DNA of 31,205 nt from the NCBI GenBank assembly GCA_037447655.1, contig JBBHKE010001999.1, positions 64,001 to 95,205 of the forward strand, read 5' to 3'. Under the pieces are notes generated by a model, which did not search any database, was not told where the DNA came from, and saw only the letters and a list, made by a program, of their open reading frames with translations. Position numbers and translations under genes: made by a program. Shown piece by piece: positions 20,245 through 29,036 of the stretch. Origin of the DNA: Zygnema cylindricum. Taxonomy: Eukaryota; Streptophyta; Zygnematophyceae; Zygnematales; Zygnemataceae. Position 1 is the first letter of the stretch, and each line of letters starts with the position of its first letter.

Positions 20245-20349
20245 ACTGCTGTATCTTGTGCCTGGTTGTCGAAAGCAATTGTAGCTTACGACTGCTTTGA
20301 GGACATTGGAACATTCACAGACGGTTTGGTCCATATATCTGAGTTATCG
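20245..20349 (+). CDS. S1 domain core exon, plastid EF-Ts (PETs)-like
   Basis: Preceded by TTTATAG (acceptor) and followed by TCG|GTAAGA (donor), phase 0 on both sides, matching the phase of the previous exon. Encodes KAIVAYDCFEDIGTFTDG followed by LVHISELS, the S1 core. GTFTDGLVHIS is very close to the plastid EF-Ts/PETs S1 motif as I recall it. The Gly-Ala usual in the FGAF turn is altered (YDCFED). The intron 19978-20244 is 267 bp. Confidence 0.6.
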
Positions 20350-21825
20350 GTAAGATTAATATCAAGTATTGACATCTGATGTCGATACTCTATGATAGTG
20401 TTAGAAAACAGCTAGTCTTTTGTACGCAATCTGCACAATCACCATGGTTTTTTATCCTTGCTAAATAATTTATACGCTTTTTTGTTGGATGGAGCCTTCC
20501 TTTTGATTTATAAATAGGGAAATATTTCTCATTCAATTTCCTTTTGCTTGTAGTAAACCTATAGCGTTAATAAACCTTGAGTTGTTATAACGTTAATACC
20601 ACTAATTTAGTGACTTATAGTGCTAATAACACTTTTTTTTTCTTGTTAATGCTTATTCTCTAAATAGTTACAAACAGACATTCCTTTTTAACTGAATTAG
20701 AATTAATAACACTGTATAAACCCCGTGTGTATAATTTGTTACCCCAGTAATGATTGATTGTGTACCTGGTGATGCAGATTTGTGCTTTATTTCTGATGAA
20801 GCAAGTAAAGGTTTTCCTTCGATTTTGAAAGTTTTGCACGCCTAAATTAAGTATTCCTACCTATTAAACCGTCTAAATGTTCTATTTACCCGTGAATTGC
20901 TGTTTGTTTTTCTACGTTTGTTACTATATATTGTCGTCCTTTGACCTAGGCTCGGACATGGTGGCAAGGTCCATCTTTCAATTATTTTTTATTTTTCTCT
21001 TTTCTTGTGTTTTCGCCTCACTTTGTGCCATCATTTGATTTTTTTTTTGTCTGTAGTCGTTACAATTTCTGTGCTACTTTTGAGGTATGTACACTGTGAG
21101 GTATGTTGGTAGAAGGCTCCAACTTGGTTTTGATGCAAAATTGTGTGGTGACAGGCTTGCCCATTGAGACTCACGCACCATCAGAATAGATGTACGTATT
21201 TTTTGCTTACTTTCCAAGTAGGAATGTTCAGAAGCAGCAGATTAGGACGAATCCTTTACCAGAAAGGAGCTGTGCAATTATAGAGTCATGGTTTTGACTG
21301 GTTGGTCCGACCTTTTTTGGAGTAATGCTATATCGTTGTTTGTTAGGGGCTACCTATAATGTGGTTTGAAATAACACTTGGACATATACACAGATGATGC
21401 ATGCTCCCTCTTTTTTCCAGAAAAGAGTTGTTGCACACAATTTTTGCAAAAAAATGAAAAATTGGAACCGAATGTGGTGCATTTACGGTTGTTAAATAAT
21501 ATAACGTATACGTATGATAGATTTAACAATAAATGTCTGCTTGTAATGATTGTTCTCACAATTAAGTTGTTTCATAATGCCACAGAAGATGTACATAAAG
21601 CCGCTCAAACACAGATAAACTGATACAGGTGATAGTTATTCTTAACCAATTAAATTTTGCCTAATTGGTTTGTGTCCCACTTTTTTTTACATTTCACATG
21701 TATGAGCATTTAGCTTGGGTTGCATACAAGGCTAGTGTTAAGTCAAGAATACTGGAAGCTTAGTGAACCAAATTATGTCTATGGGTTGAATGTTGCTTAT
21801 TTGACATGATCATTCTTTGAGAGGG
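20350..21825. other. Probable introns of EF-Ts-like gene, intermediate exons not identified
   Basis: T-rich, intron-like. The remaining part of S1-1 and the start of S1-2 should lie here if the gene is complete. One weak candidate is 20775-20817 (acceptor-like GATGCAG, then a short open stretch before GTAAAGG). Another is a 28-bp piece between CTGTAG and GAG|GTATGT near 21057-21084. Neither gives convincing similarity. Confidence 0.35.
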
Positions 21826-21864
21826 TTGCGGAGGAATAAGATCAGTTTATCTATAAAGAAAATG
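21826..21864 (+). CDS. S1 domain C-terminal strand, EF-Ts (PETs)-like fragment
   Basis: One frame encodes LRRNKISLSIKKM, matching the closing strand of S1 domains (xxRISLSxK). It lies between the S1-core exon and the NPF..AFRR exon, as expected for the end of the second S1 domain of PETs. Exon edges cannot be fixed. Confidence 0.4.
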
Positions 21865-22115
21865 GTTGCGAAAAATCGATTTAAGTCTCCTTTGCTTATT
21901 TTCTAACCTTGCCTTGCATGTCAGACTTTTGTTGTTCTTTGTGACGAAAGGTCACCTGTTAATGTCAAGGAGGAGATATGGCTTACACTATGTTAGCACC
22001 ATGCTAGTTGTACATGTTTAAGTTCTGTATGCGTGATCTTTATCAATCTTGAATTTGTTTCTAACCTAAGTTGAAACGTCTAATGAATCTTTTTTTGGAT
22101 GCTGTGTTCTTTCAG

Positions 22116-22674
22116 CTACTAGGAGTGATTTTTGACCTTAACACCGGAGGATCTGCAGCGAGAAATCCATTTGTTGAAGCTTTTAGAAGATGTGACCTCA
22201 TACTTGACCTAGAGGTTGAGCCTAAACCAGTAATGGGTGAAGTTGAGACAGTAGTAGTTGAGCCTGAAAATGCAGCTGAGCCTGAGGTAGTAGTTGAGCC
22301 ACAGACCATTGAGTCTGAAACACTGAGCCAGAGACCATTGAGTCTGAAGTAGTAGGTGAACCCCGAGCGTTAGTAGCTGAGCGTGAGACTGTAGCTAAGG
22401 TTTAGGCGGGTACTGAATCCCAGGTGGTAGTAACGGTTACTGAACCCTAGTTGGTAGTAGCTCAGCCAGAGACCATAGCGAAGCCCGAAGCAGTAGTTGA
22501 ATCCAAGTCGGTAGTAGCAGAGCCTGAGTGTGTAATTGAGACTGAGGCGGTAACTAAACCTTAGGCAATAGTAGGTGAATTTGAAAGTTGAGCCTGAGGC
22601 AAAAGCAGTTGAACCTCTAACTGTAGACAAGGTGGTTGTGGTTCAATCACATTCAAATGTTGTAATTGCTAAAG
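22116..22674 (+). pseudogene. EF-Ts (PETs)-like acidic linker exon with Glu/Pro repeats, broken
   Basis: Acceptor TTCTTTCAG just before 22116. The frame begins LLGVIFDLNTGG and contains ARNPFVEAFRR, resembling the TNPF..AFRK motif that follows the second S1 domain in plant PETs. It then enters repeated VVxEPE-type units (EPE, VVEP). The frame shifts near 22330, runs with three TAGs (22403, 22448, 22562) at places where the repeat predicts Glu, and returns to the original frame near 22587, ending VIAK just before GTATGC. The catalytic EF-Ts domain that should follow is not in the window. EF-Ts recycles EF-Tu-GDP in plastid translation. Confidence 0.55.
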
Positions 22675-22704
22675 GTATGCTTACATCAAGTAACATCATA
22701 AAAA

Positions 22705-23300
22705 AATACAAAGTTATCAAAGTATCACCAAAACAAAGTATTTAAAGTATTTGTATTATATTTCAAAAAAAAAAAAAATCAATGTTTGTAATGTTGGTCA
22801 ACCTTTGAGCTGATAATGATGTTCAGCAACCTTTTTGGTCTTTAGACTAAGTTGGTTGATCGAAAAAACAAAAGGAAAAAAATATTTAAAGTAACAATGT
22901 AATCTAACAAACAAAAATTGTGAATGAAAACAAGTGTTTGTAATGTTGGTCAGCCTCCGAGCTGATAGTGATATTTATGCAACCTTCTAAGTCTAAGGAC
23001 TAAGCCGGTTGATCACAAAAAAAAAAAAAAAAGTACTCAAAGTAATCAATCTACTATAAGAAACAATGAAAATTAATAAGTATTAAGTGATTATAATGTT
23101 AGTCAGCCTTTGAGCTGATAATGATGTTTATGCAACCATCTTGGTCTTCGACTTAGTTGCTTGATCAAAACAAAAAAAATAATCAAAATATTATAACTAT
23201 CAAAAAATATAAAAGAAAATACGTGTTTGTAGTGTTAGTCAGCCATCGAGCTGATAATGATGTTGTTCTAACCTTTTGGGTCTTTGGACTAAGTTGGTTG
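22705..23300 (+). repeat. Tandem array A, ~150-bp units with conserved nested hairpin
   Basis: Four units, with TTGTAATGTTGGTCA-type anchors at about 22784, 22936, 23089 and 23224. Each unit has a small hairpin (TCAGC/GCTGA) followed by a nested one: outer CAACC/GGTTG, inner GTC/GAC (for example 22980-23011). Units are separated by A-rich spacers. If the upstream exon is real, this array is intronic. Confidence 0.8.
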
Positions 23301-23654
23301 ATTATTAGTTAAGTCTAATGTTTTTTCTTTTTTTTATTATAATTTTCTTTGTTATGTTTACATTTGTTTCTTTCGTTTTTGAGATGTGATCAAGGTTGTA
23401 TTGTGTTTATTTATTATGTTTGTTTTTTTTTTTTTTCTTCTTTTGTAATATTATGTATTTTTTTTTTGTTTTACTTTTTAAATAAATCCTATTTTGTTTG
23501 TCTATAACCTTATTTTTACATGTTTGGGAAAGTTTGTATTAAAATCATGTTGTTTTGTTATTTCATTTGTTTATTAATGTTTATTTATTTTTTGTTTTTC
23601 ATATGCAAGTGTTTTTTTTTCTGCTTTTGGGAGTTCTATTTTTGGTAAGCTCAT
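23301..23654. other. T-rich tract joining array A to OTU copy A
   Basis: About 350 bp of T-rich sequence. The part up to about 23458 matches the right flank of array B (28880-29036). The part after about 23455 matches the left flank of OTU copy B (27105-27300). Confidence 0.7.
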
Positions 23655-23721
23655 TATGACACGAAAACATCTTTTTCGATTACATCTTACAGGGTTTGGG
23701 AATTGTTTGTTTCGTGCTCTT
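23655..23721 (+). pseudogene. OTU-type cysteine protease, copy A, N-terminal fragment
   Basis: Encodes MTRKHLFRLHLTGFGNCLFR and then AL before it is cut by an LTR beginning at 23722. The NC(L)FRAL segment carries the nucleophile Cys of the OTU fold. The preceding position, usually Asp in GDGNC, is Phe. Clearly a paralogue of 27309-27674. Confidence 0.62.
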
Positions 23722-24410
23722 TGTTAGGATTTAGTACTGAGAACTCATTTAGCGACGAGACATTCTCGTAGCTAAAGTAGCGACGACCAGCGACGAAGAA
23801 GTCTCGTCGCTAGATATTTGAAGTGACGTAGAAACTGTTTGTTCGTTTCGTTTCACGCGAGTTCTAGTCGTACTATTGAAGTGACGTGGAAAATGTTTGG
23901 TCGTTTCGGTTCACGTAAGTTCTAGTTGTACCGTGTGGTTCAAGTCGGTTCGTGGTTGACTTGTCTTGTCGTACCGTGTAGTTCAAGTCAGTTCGCAGTT
24001 GTCGGTCGGATGTTTTCACCACGTTGACTCTTACGCGTTTCTAATCGTATACCGTGGTTTTGTTACGTGACGTTTGAAGGAGTATATTGAGGCGTAGTGA
24101 GAGAGAGGTTCTTATCAATTTGGCGAGAGTTGATCCTCCTTGTAGATTATGAAGGAGTTGAAGGAGTTAAGGGAGTTTGATAGCTTTGTGGTGTTTCTTG
24201 AGGAGTTAGAGGAGGTTAGTGAAGATTATCCTTTATATGATTAAGAGGAGTTAGAAGTGAGTGCGTTTTGAGGGTGTGAGGAAATTATGTAAGAAAAGTT
24301 TCCCTTTGGAATATATTGACTTTCTTGGGGTTATATTTCTCTAGTGTATGTTTTATCTTTTATGCTTCCGCTTGCATTTGCACTCAGTGTTTTATTATTC
24401 GATCCTATCA
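23722..24410 (+). repeat. LTR of a second retrotransposon family
   Basis: 689 bp, starting TGTTAGGATTTAG and ending CCTATCA, followed 2 bp later by a PBS. Contains the inverted repeat AGCGACGAGAC ... GTCTCGTCGCT near 23751-23812, two ~57-bp direct repeats (GAAGTGACGT...) near 23819-23935, and a repeated GTACCGTGT.GTTCAAGTC motif. It interrupts the OTU copy A reading frame. No 3' LTR is seen. Confidence 0.7.
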
Positions 24411-24412
24411 AT

Positions 24413-24430
24413 TGGTATCAAAGCAGGTTG
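24413..24430 (+). other. Canonical-type primer-binding site (initiator Met 3' end)
   Basis: TGGTATCAAAGCAGGTTG resembles the usual plant LTR-retrotransposon PBS (TGGTATCAGAGC followed by CAGGTT), the complement of the initiator tRNA-Met 3' end, with one substitution and one missing base. This contrasts with the anticodon-arm PBS of the copia family to the left. Confidence 0.7.
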
Positions 24431-24439
24431 TAGTGCTCC

Positions 24440-24715
24440 ATGAGTGTTTTGATGATGAGGATGGAGACGATTGAAGACGAAAAGGATTGACGAAGAAGAC
24501 AAAGACTGAAGACGAAGAAGAAGATGAAGACGAAGATTGAAGATGAAGTGGAAGACGAAGACGAAGATTGAAGACGTAGACGACAGATTCAAGACGAAGA
24601 GAGAAGACGAAGACGAAGTTTGAAGACGAATATGAAGACGGAAGTCGAAGATGAAGACGAAGAAGAAGACGAAGACTAAAGACGAAGAAGAAGATGAAGA
24701 CGAAGATTGAAGACT
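24440..24715 (+). repeat. GAAGAC-type minisatellite in retrotransposon leader
   Basis: Degenerate repeats of GAAGACGAAGA and GAAGATGAAGA fill about 275 bp after the PBS. The reading frame is broken by stops (for example GATTGA repeatedly), so it is not a clear protein. The ORF on the other strand is Ser/Phe low complexity and not credible. Confidence 0.7.
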
Positions 24716-24877
24716 TGATAGCCTAGGTAGCCATAGCTCTAGCTTCCTCTCCAACTTCTCAGTGACTGCAACAAGTGTGGGAGTTGGAGAGAGAAGTTAA
24801 AGGCAGACTGCCTTGACTTCTTTCTGTTTTTCAATTTAGACCTAGAAAATACTAAAATAACCATCGATTTCTATACT
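24716..24877 (-). repeat. copia LTR 5'-end fragment
   Basis: About 160 bp matching the start of the copia LTR on the minus strand (TATAGAAATCGATGG ... GGCAGTCTGCC ... GCTACCTAGGC). Includes the whole hairpin block with arms CTCTCCAACT and AGTTGGAGAG. It interrupts or ends the leader of the neighbouring retrotransposon. Confidence 0.72.
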
Positions 24878-25024
24878 CGAGACGTTATAAATTACGCAGC
24901 TGACCGCTCAGATAAAAATAAGCCCTCGAGACGCCATAAATTCCATCGTTTGCCGCTCAGATAAAAATACACGCGCGAGACGCCATAAATCCGCGGCTTG
25001 CCATTGAGATAAAAATACGTGCGC
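24873..25024 (+). repeat. Short tandem repeat, ~49-bp units x3
   Basis: Three units of CTCGAGACG(C/T)(C/T)ATAAATT ... CGCTCAGATAAAAATA. A partial inverted relative (AATTTACGGCGTCTC) is at 25082-25096. Confidence 0.7.
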
Positions 25025-25096
25025 GCAAATGAAGCAAAAGTGCAAAACTGAAAAGTGCAACGAACAAGCGACGGGCCACAGAATTTACGGCGTCTC

Positions 25097-26211
25097 CAAC
25101 GGCGGTTTCTTTCTGAAGACGGAGTGGAGGACACAAAAATTACGCGCTCGCAAACAAAGTAACGTCTTTTTTTTTTCAAATGTCCAAACAAATTTCCGTA
25201 CAGTGTGAGACGTTTGAAATTTACGAAAGCTACGAAACAAAGGAATACTACGTAGTTTTCGTAAAAAGGTCAAAATCTTTACGAATAGGACATCAATGGC
25301 GACCTTTGCCCTAGAGACATATCCAACCCTCCGACAGCTCGATATTTGATATTTTAATCGCGATAGGAAATTTCACGATACACAACACTTCAATATTTCC
25401 ATCGCAACATATTTCCACGTGTCAAGCTATCTGGATGCTAATAGTTAAGTGACTTGTCAAAAATGTTACGAAACATAGTTCAAAAGTAGGCGTTTTTTTG
25501 TAGGCCTTTTGTAGGCCGCCTTTAGCGTAAGATGTGTTACTGGCTTTCCATGTGATATTTTTAGATCCCTACTTTGATCAGCGACCGTCTGATCGTCCAA
25601 AATCTGACGATTTAAATAAAAAATAACCTCAAAACTCACAGAAAATAATTTTTTGTCCGAATGTTTTTCAAAATTTAGACATGACGTTTAGTTCTCAATC
25701 GATCAATGTGCAACTCAACCCTGCTACTTTTTTTTTCATTTTGAGACCAATACAATATGGGTCTTAAGGTCATATTGTATCGGCCTACTTTCAACTATTT
25801 TAAAACTAATTTACGAAATGGAAAACTGTCCTTGTTATGTTTGTGTGAAAGCTACATCGTGTATCGCTATTAGTGCAGATAGTTTTTTCGCCACATAAAA
25901 ACATATTTTGTTTGTACACATATGTCTGATTCTCAGATGGAGACCGCCCAATGGAAGGTCGAAATCTTTCCTTTCAATTGCAACCGTCAGATCCAAAATC
26001 CGAGGAGTGTGTACGTAGAAAAGATGTTCAAAGTGGCAAACAAGACCTTTATAGTCTTCACTAATAGCGATAAACCTTTGTAACGAATACGACAGCGTAA
26101 CAAGATTTGCAATAATTCCCGACGGGATTATCCGCTTATATGGTTGACTTCCCGACAAACTAACCCTAATTGTCGCAATATAGCATGGCAAGGGAACGTA
26201 ACGACGCGCCG
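25097..26211. other. Intergenic, nothing convincing
   Basis: No gene supported. An open stretch on the minus strand (26329-25835, 164 codons) overlaps repeat R1, has no recognisable domain, and is not called as a gene. Confidence 0.45.
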
Positions 26212-26360
26212 AATAATAGTCGCGGGGACGGTGCTTTGCCTTTGGTTGCCAGGCCTGCCCGGCCTGTACACGCGGACCAATAAGAGCGTTACAATTTGTC
26301 GCAGGAGTTACATGTAATCCACGTATCAATCAGTTTCTGATAGTGTACGGATATTGAAAA
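26212..26360 (+). repeat. Interspersed repeat R1, copy 2
   Basis: AATAGTCGCGGGG ... ACACGCGGACCAAT ... GTGTACGGATATTGAAAA. Here it is directly followed by R2, giving the uninterrupted arrangement. Confidence 0.68.
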
Positions 26361-26479
26361 CACGACGACGTGGCGTGATGTGACAAGATCGCAAGCGCAA
26401 AAATTAAAAGTACGATATTGTACGTTGCTCGACCAGTGTTGATAACACGACATTTTGTCGTGACGTCAAATTTGTTTGG
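26361..26479 (+). repeat. Interspersed repeat R2, copy 2
   Basis: CACGACGACGTGGCGTGATG ... ACACGACATTTTGTCGTGAC ... TTTGTTTGG. The middle contains the inverted repeat CACGACA/TGTCGTG. Confidence 0.66.
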
Positions 26480-26535
26480 ACGTGAATCGCCCTTGACGTT
26501 AGCTAACGTCAACATAAACATCGCAATGTGATTCA

Positions 26536-26570
26536 TGTTGCCGAACGGTTAAGCGCCGATGACTCAAATC
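26536..26570 (+). other. Degenerate tRNA-like fragment
   Basis: GCCGAACGGTTAAGCGCC resembles a tRNA D-arm, and CTCAAATCCG, 8-10 bp later, resembles a T-loop/B-box. The two are too close for a whole tRNA, so at best an internally deleted relic. It resembles the LTR tRNA-like blocks in the AACGGTTAA segment. Confidence 0.25.
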
Positions 26571-26602
26571 CGTCCATACCAAACCATCCTTAACGTCGTC
26601 GA

Positions 26603-26880
26603 CCGCGGGTCAACTGTCGCGATCACTTTGTTGTCGCCGCTGTACTGTAGTGTAGCGGTTTCAAACTGTCTTGTCAAGAGTACAAAGAATTTATCGTCGC
26701 CGTCACTTCGATATCGTTTCACTTACTTGTACAATTAACTCGCATCGACGACATCTTGGTATCTGTCGTGGCCACCTTGATGTCGTTGGCCGCGGGTCAA
26801 CTGTTGCGATCAATTTGTCGTCATCGTTGTACTAGAGAGTAGCGGTTTCGAACAGTCGTGTCACGCGTACAAAAAATCTA
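26603..26880 (+). repeat. Duplication with ~187-bp period
   Basis: CCGCGGGTCAACTGT(C/T)GCGATCA ... GTAGCGGTTTC.AAC occurs at 26603-26691 and 26790-26878, with unrelated sequence between. No coding content. Confidence 0.68.
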
Positions 26881-27300
26881 GGTCCATAATTTTTGTATAG
26901 AGATTTCTATTACATCCCATCTTTTTTCTTTTTGCCCTTGAATTTGATCTTATACCTCGTCTATTTTTAATTTCTTTATACTTTACAAAATGTCAATTTT
27001 TATATTCATTTGCGAAGGCTTGAAATTTATTCAGTAAGTGGTTTTTTACATGTTAAATGATTTATAGTGGTTTGTGTGAAGTTTATCTTATGTTTCTTTT
27101 TTTTTGTTTAATGTATGTTTCTTATTTTACTTTTTAAATAAATCCTATTTTGTTTGTCTATTTCTTTATTTTTACATGTTTTGGAAAGTATGTATTAAAA
27201 TCATTTTGTTTTGTTATATCATTTGTTTATTAATGTTTGTTTATTTTTTGTTATTCAGGTGTAAGTGTTTTTTTTCCGACTTTTGGGAGGTTTATTTTAG
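26881..27300. other. T-rich left flank of OTU copy B
   Basis: From about 27105 this matches 23455-23654 (TTTTAAATAAATCCTATTTTG onward). Before 27105 no match to locus A is seen. Contains TTATTCAGGTG near 27252-27262, an acceptor-like site. Confidence 0.6.
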
Positions 27301-27308
27301 GTAAGCTC

Positions 27309-27674
27309 ATTATGACACGAAAACCTATTTTTGGATTACATGTTACATGGTTTAAAAATTGTCTGTTTCGTGCTCTTTCCTTATTATTGTTTGGTTGTGA
27401 GTTTAAATATTCTTATGTAAAAAAGGTAATTATTAGTTATTTGTTTTGTTATTGGGATGAGCATGCTATTTTTATTAGTTGTGGACATGGAATTCAATTT
27501 ATAGACTTTAATCATTATCAAACGTATATGTCTGTTGATAAAGTTTAGGGCAGTTGTGGTGAAGTTCGTGTTGCTACAATTGTGGTGAAGTTCGTGTTGC
27601 TGCAATAATTTTTGATAATGTTTTTCATATTTGGAATGCTAATTTTTCTAGAGCATTGTCTGCTTCTAGTGAAA
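27309..27674 (+). pseudogene. OTU-type cysteine protease domain, copy B
   Basis: Encodes MTRKPIFGLHVTWFKNCLFR, then ALSLLLFG, a Val/Ile-rich helix region, a YWDEH segment, a YQTYMS motif, then DKV-stop-GSCGEVRVA and IIFDNVFHIWN. This follows the OTU deubiquitinase layout: NC-LFRALS nucleophile segment, a central Y..YM motif, WG..E..A, and strands after it. TAG at 27546-27548 stands where the OTU fold has Trp. A 26-bp tandem duplication (GTGGTGAAGTTCGTGTTGCT, 27553-27607) shifts the frame. The Asp usually before GNC/NC is Phe, as in copy A. OTU proteins cleave ubiquitin; activity here is doubtful. Confidence 0.68.
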
Positions 27675-28165
27675 GATGGGCCGATGATGATGACGATGAT
27701 GATGATGATGATGATAATGAAGATGTAATGCTGATGATAATGATGATGATGATGACGATGATGATGTGATGATGATGATGATGATGATGTTGACGATGTT
27801 GATGATGATGATGATGATGATGTTGACGATGATAATGCGATGATGTTTTATAATGATGATGATGATGATGATGTTGATGATGATGTAATGATGATGATGA
27901 TGATGATGATGTTGACGATGATGATGTTGACGATGATGATGTTGACGATGATGATGTTGACGATGATGATGTTGACGATGATGATGTTGACGATGATGAT
28001 GGCGATGATGATGATGATGATGTAATGATGATGATGTAATGATGATGATGATTATGATGATGATTATGATGATGATGATTATGATGTAATGATGATGATG
28101 ATGATGATGACGATAATAATGATGATGATGATGATGATGATGAAGATGATGATGATGATTTAGAT
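27675..28165 (+). repeat. GAT/ATG-rich microsatellite, poly-Asp coding in the OTU frame
   Basis: About 490 bp of GATGATGATG with interruptions. Directly follows the OTU frame after ERWA and would be read as a run of Asp, then shifts frame repeatedly. A higher-order 15-bp unit (ATGATGATGTTGACG) is repeated seven times around 27895-27990. Long Met runs predicted in another frame are an artefact. Confidence 0.85.
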
Positions 28166-28169
28166 TATG

Positions 28170-28879
28170 ATGTAATCAAAGTATCACCAAAACAAAGTAT
28201 TCAAAGTATTTGTATTGTATTTAAAAAAAAAAAAAACCAATATCTGTAATGTTGGTCATATAAAAAAAACTAAGTAATCAAGTTTCACCGAAACAAAGAA
28301 GTCAAGTATTTGTGTTGTATTTTAAAAATATATATATACCATTGTCTGTAATGTTGGTCACCCTTTGAGCTGATAATGATGTTCAGCAATTTTCTTGGTC
28401 TTTAGACTAAGTTGGTTGATCGAAAAAAACAAAAAAAAAATATTCAAAGTAACAATGTAATCTAACAAACAAATATTATAAATGATAACAAGTGTTTGTA
28501 ATGTTGGTCAGCCTCCGAGCTGATAGTGATGTTTATGCAACCTTCTGAGTCTTAGGACTTAGTGGGTTGATCACAAAAAAAAGAAAAAGAAAAACAAAGT
28601 ACTCAAAGTAATCAATCTACTATAATAAACAATGAAAATTAATAAATAATAAGTGATTGTAATGTTAGTCAGTCTTTGATTTGATAATGATGTTTATGCA
28701 ACCATCTGGGTCTTCGACTAAGGTGCTTGATCGAAAACAAAAAAAAAATACTTAAAGTAATCAACATATTCTAACTATCAAAAAATATAAAAGAAAATAT
28801 GTGTTTGTAGTGTTACTTAGCCACCGAGCTGATAATGATGATGTTTAAACCATCTGGGTATTTGGACTCGGTTGGTTGA
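28170..28879 (+). repeat. Tandem array B, ~150-bp hairpin units
   Basis: A duplicate of array A, with anchors at about 28241 (stub), 28343, 28493, 28654 and 28803. Units correspond one to one with array A (for example the third unit in both carries AATGAAAATTAATAA), so the array was copied as a block. The nested hairpins are kept, with inner arms such as AGTC/GACT in unit two. Confidence 0.8.
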
Positions 28880-29036
28880 ATCCTAGTTAAGTCTAATGTT
28901 TTTTTTTTTCCTTATTATTTTCTTTGTAATGTTTACATTTGTTTCTTGCGTTTTTGTTATGTGATCAAGGTTGTATTAAGGTTATTTATTTTGTTTGTCT
29001 TTTTTTTGTTTTCTTCTTTTGTGATATTATATATTG
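28880..29036. other. T-rich right flank of array B
   Basis: Matches 23300-23458 (CTAGTTAAGTCTAATG to GATATTATATATT). Homology ends at about 29036. Confidence 0.7.

Noticed and set aside
22705-23300. Array units as box C/D snoRNAs
   Set aside because: Some units have TGATG and CTGA-like motifs, but the order and spacing of boxes C and D are not consistent and the usual terminal stem is missing.
24395-24754. 119-codon Ser/Phe-rich frame on the minus strand
   Set aside because: Antisense shadow of the GAAGAC repeat in a retrotransposon leader.
25835-26329. 164-codon open frame on the minus strand
   Set aside because: Overlaps interspersed repeat R1, which does not keep the frame at its other copy. 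No domain or codon signal.
27840-28025. Open frame with poly-Met
   Set aside because: Frame artefact of the GAT/ATG microsatellite. The biologically linked frame from the OTU domain reads Asp.
22705-28879. CRISPR-like array
   Set aside because: Units are ~150 bp diverged tandem repeats with no short identical repeats and unique spacers. The context is eukaryotic.
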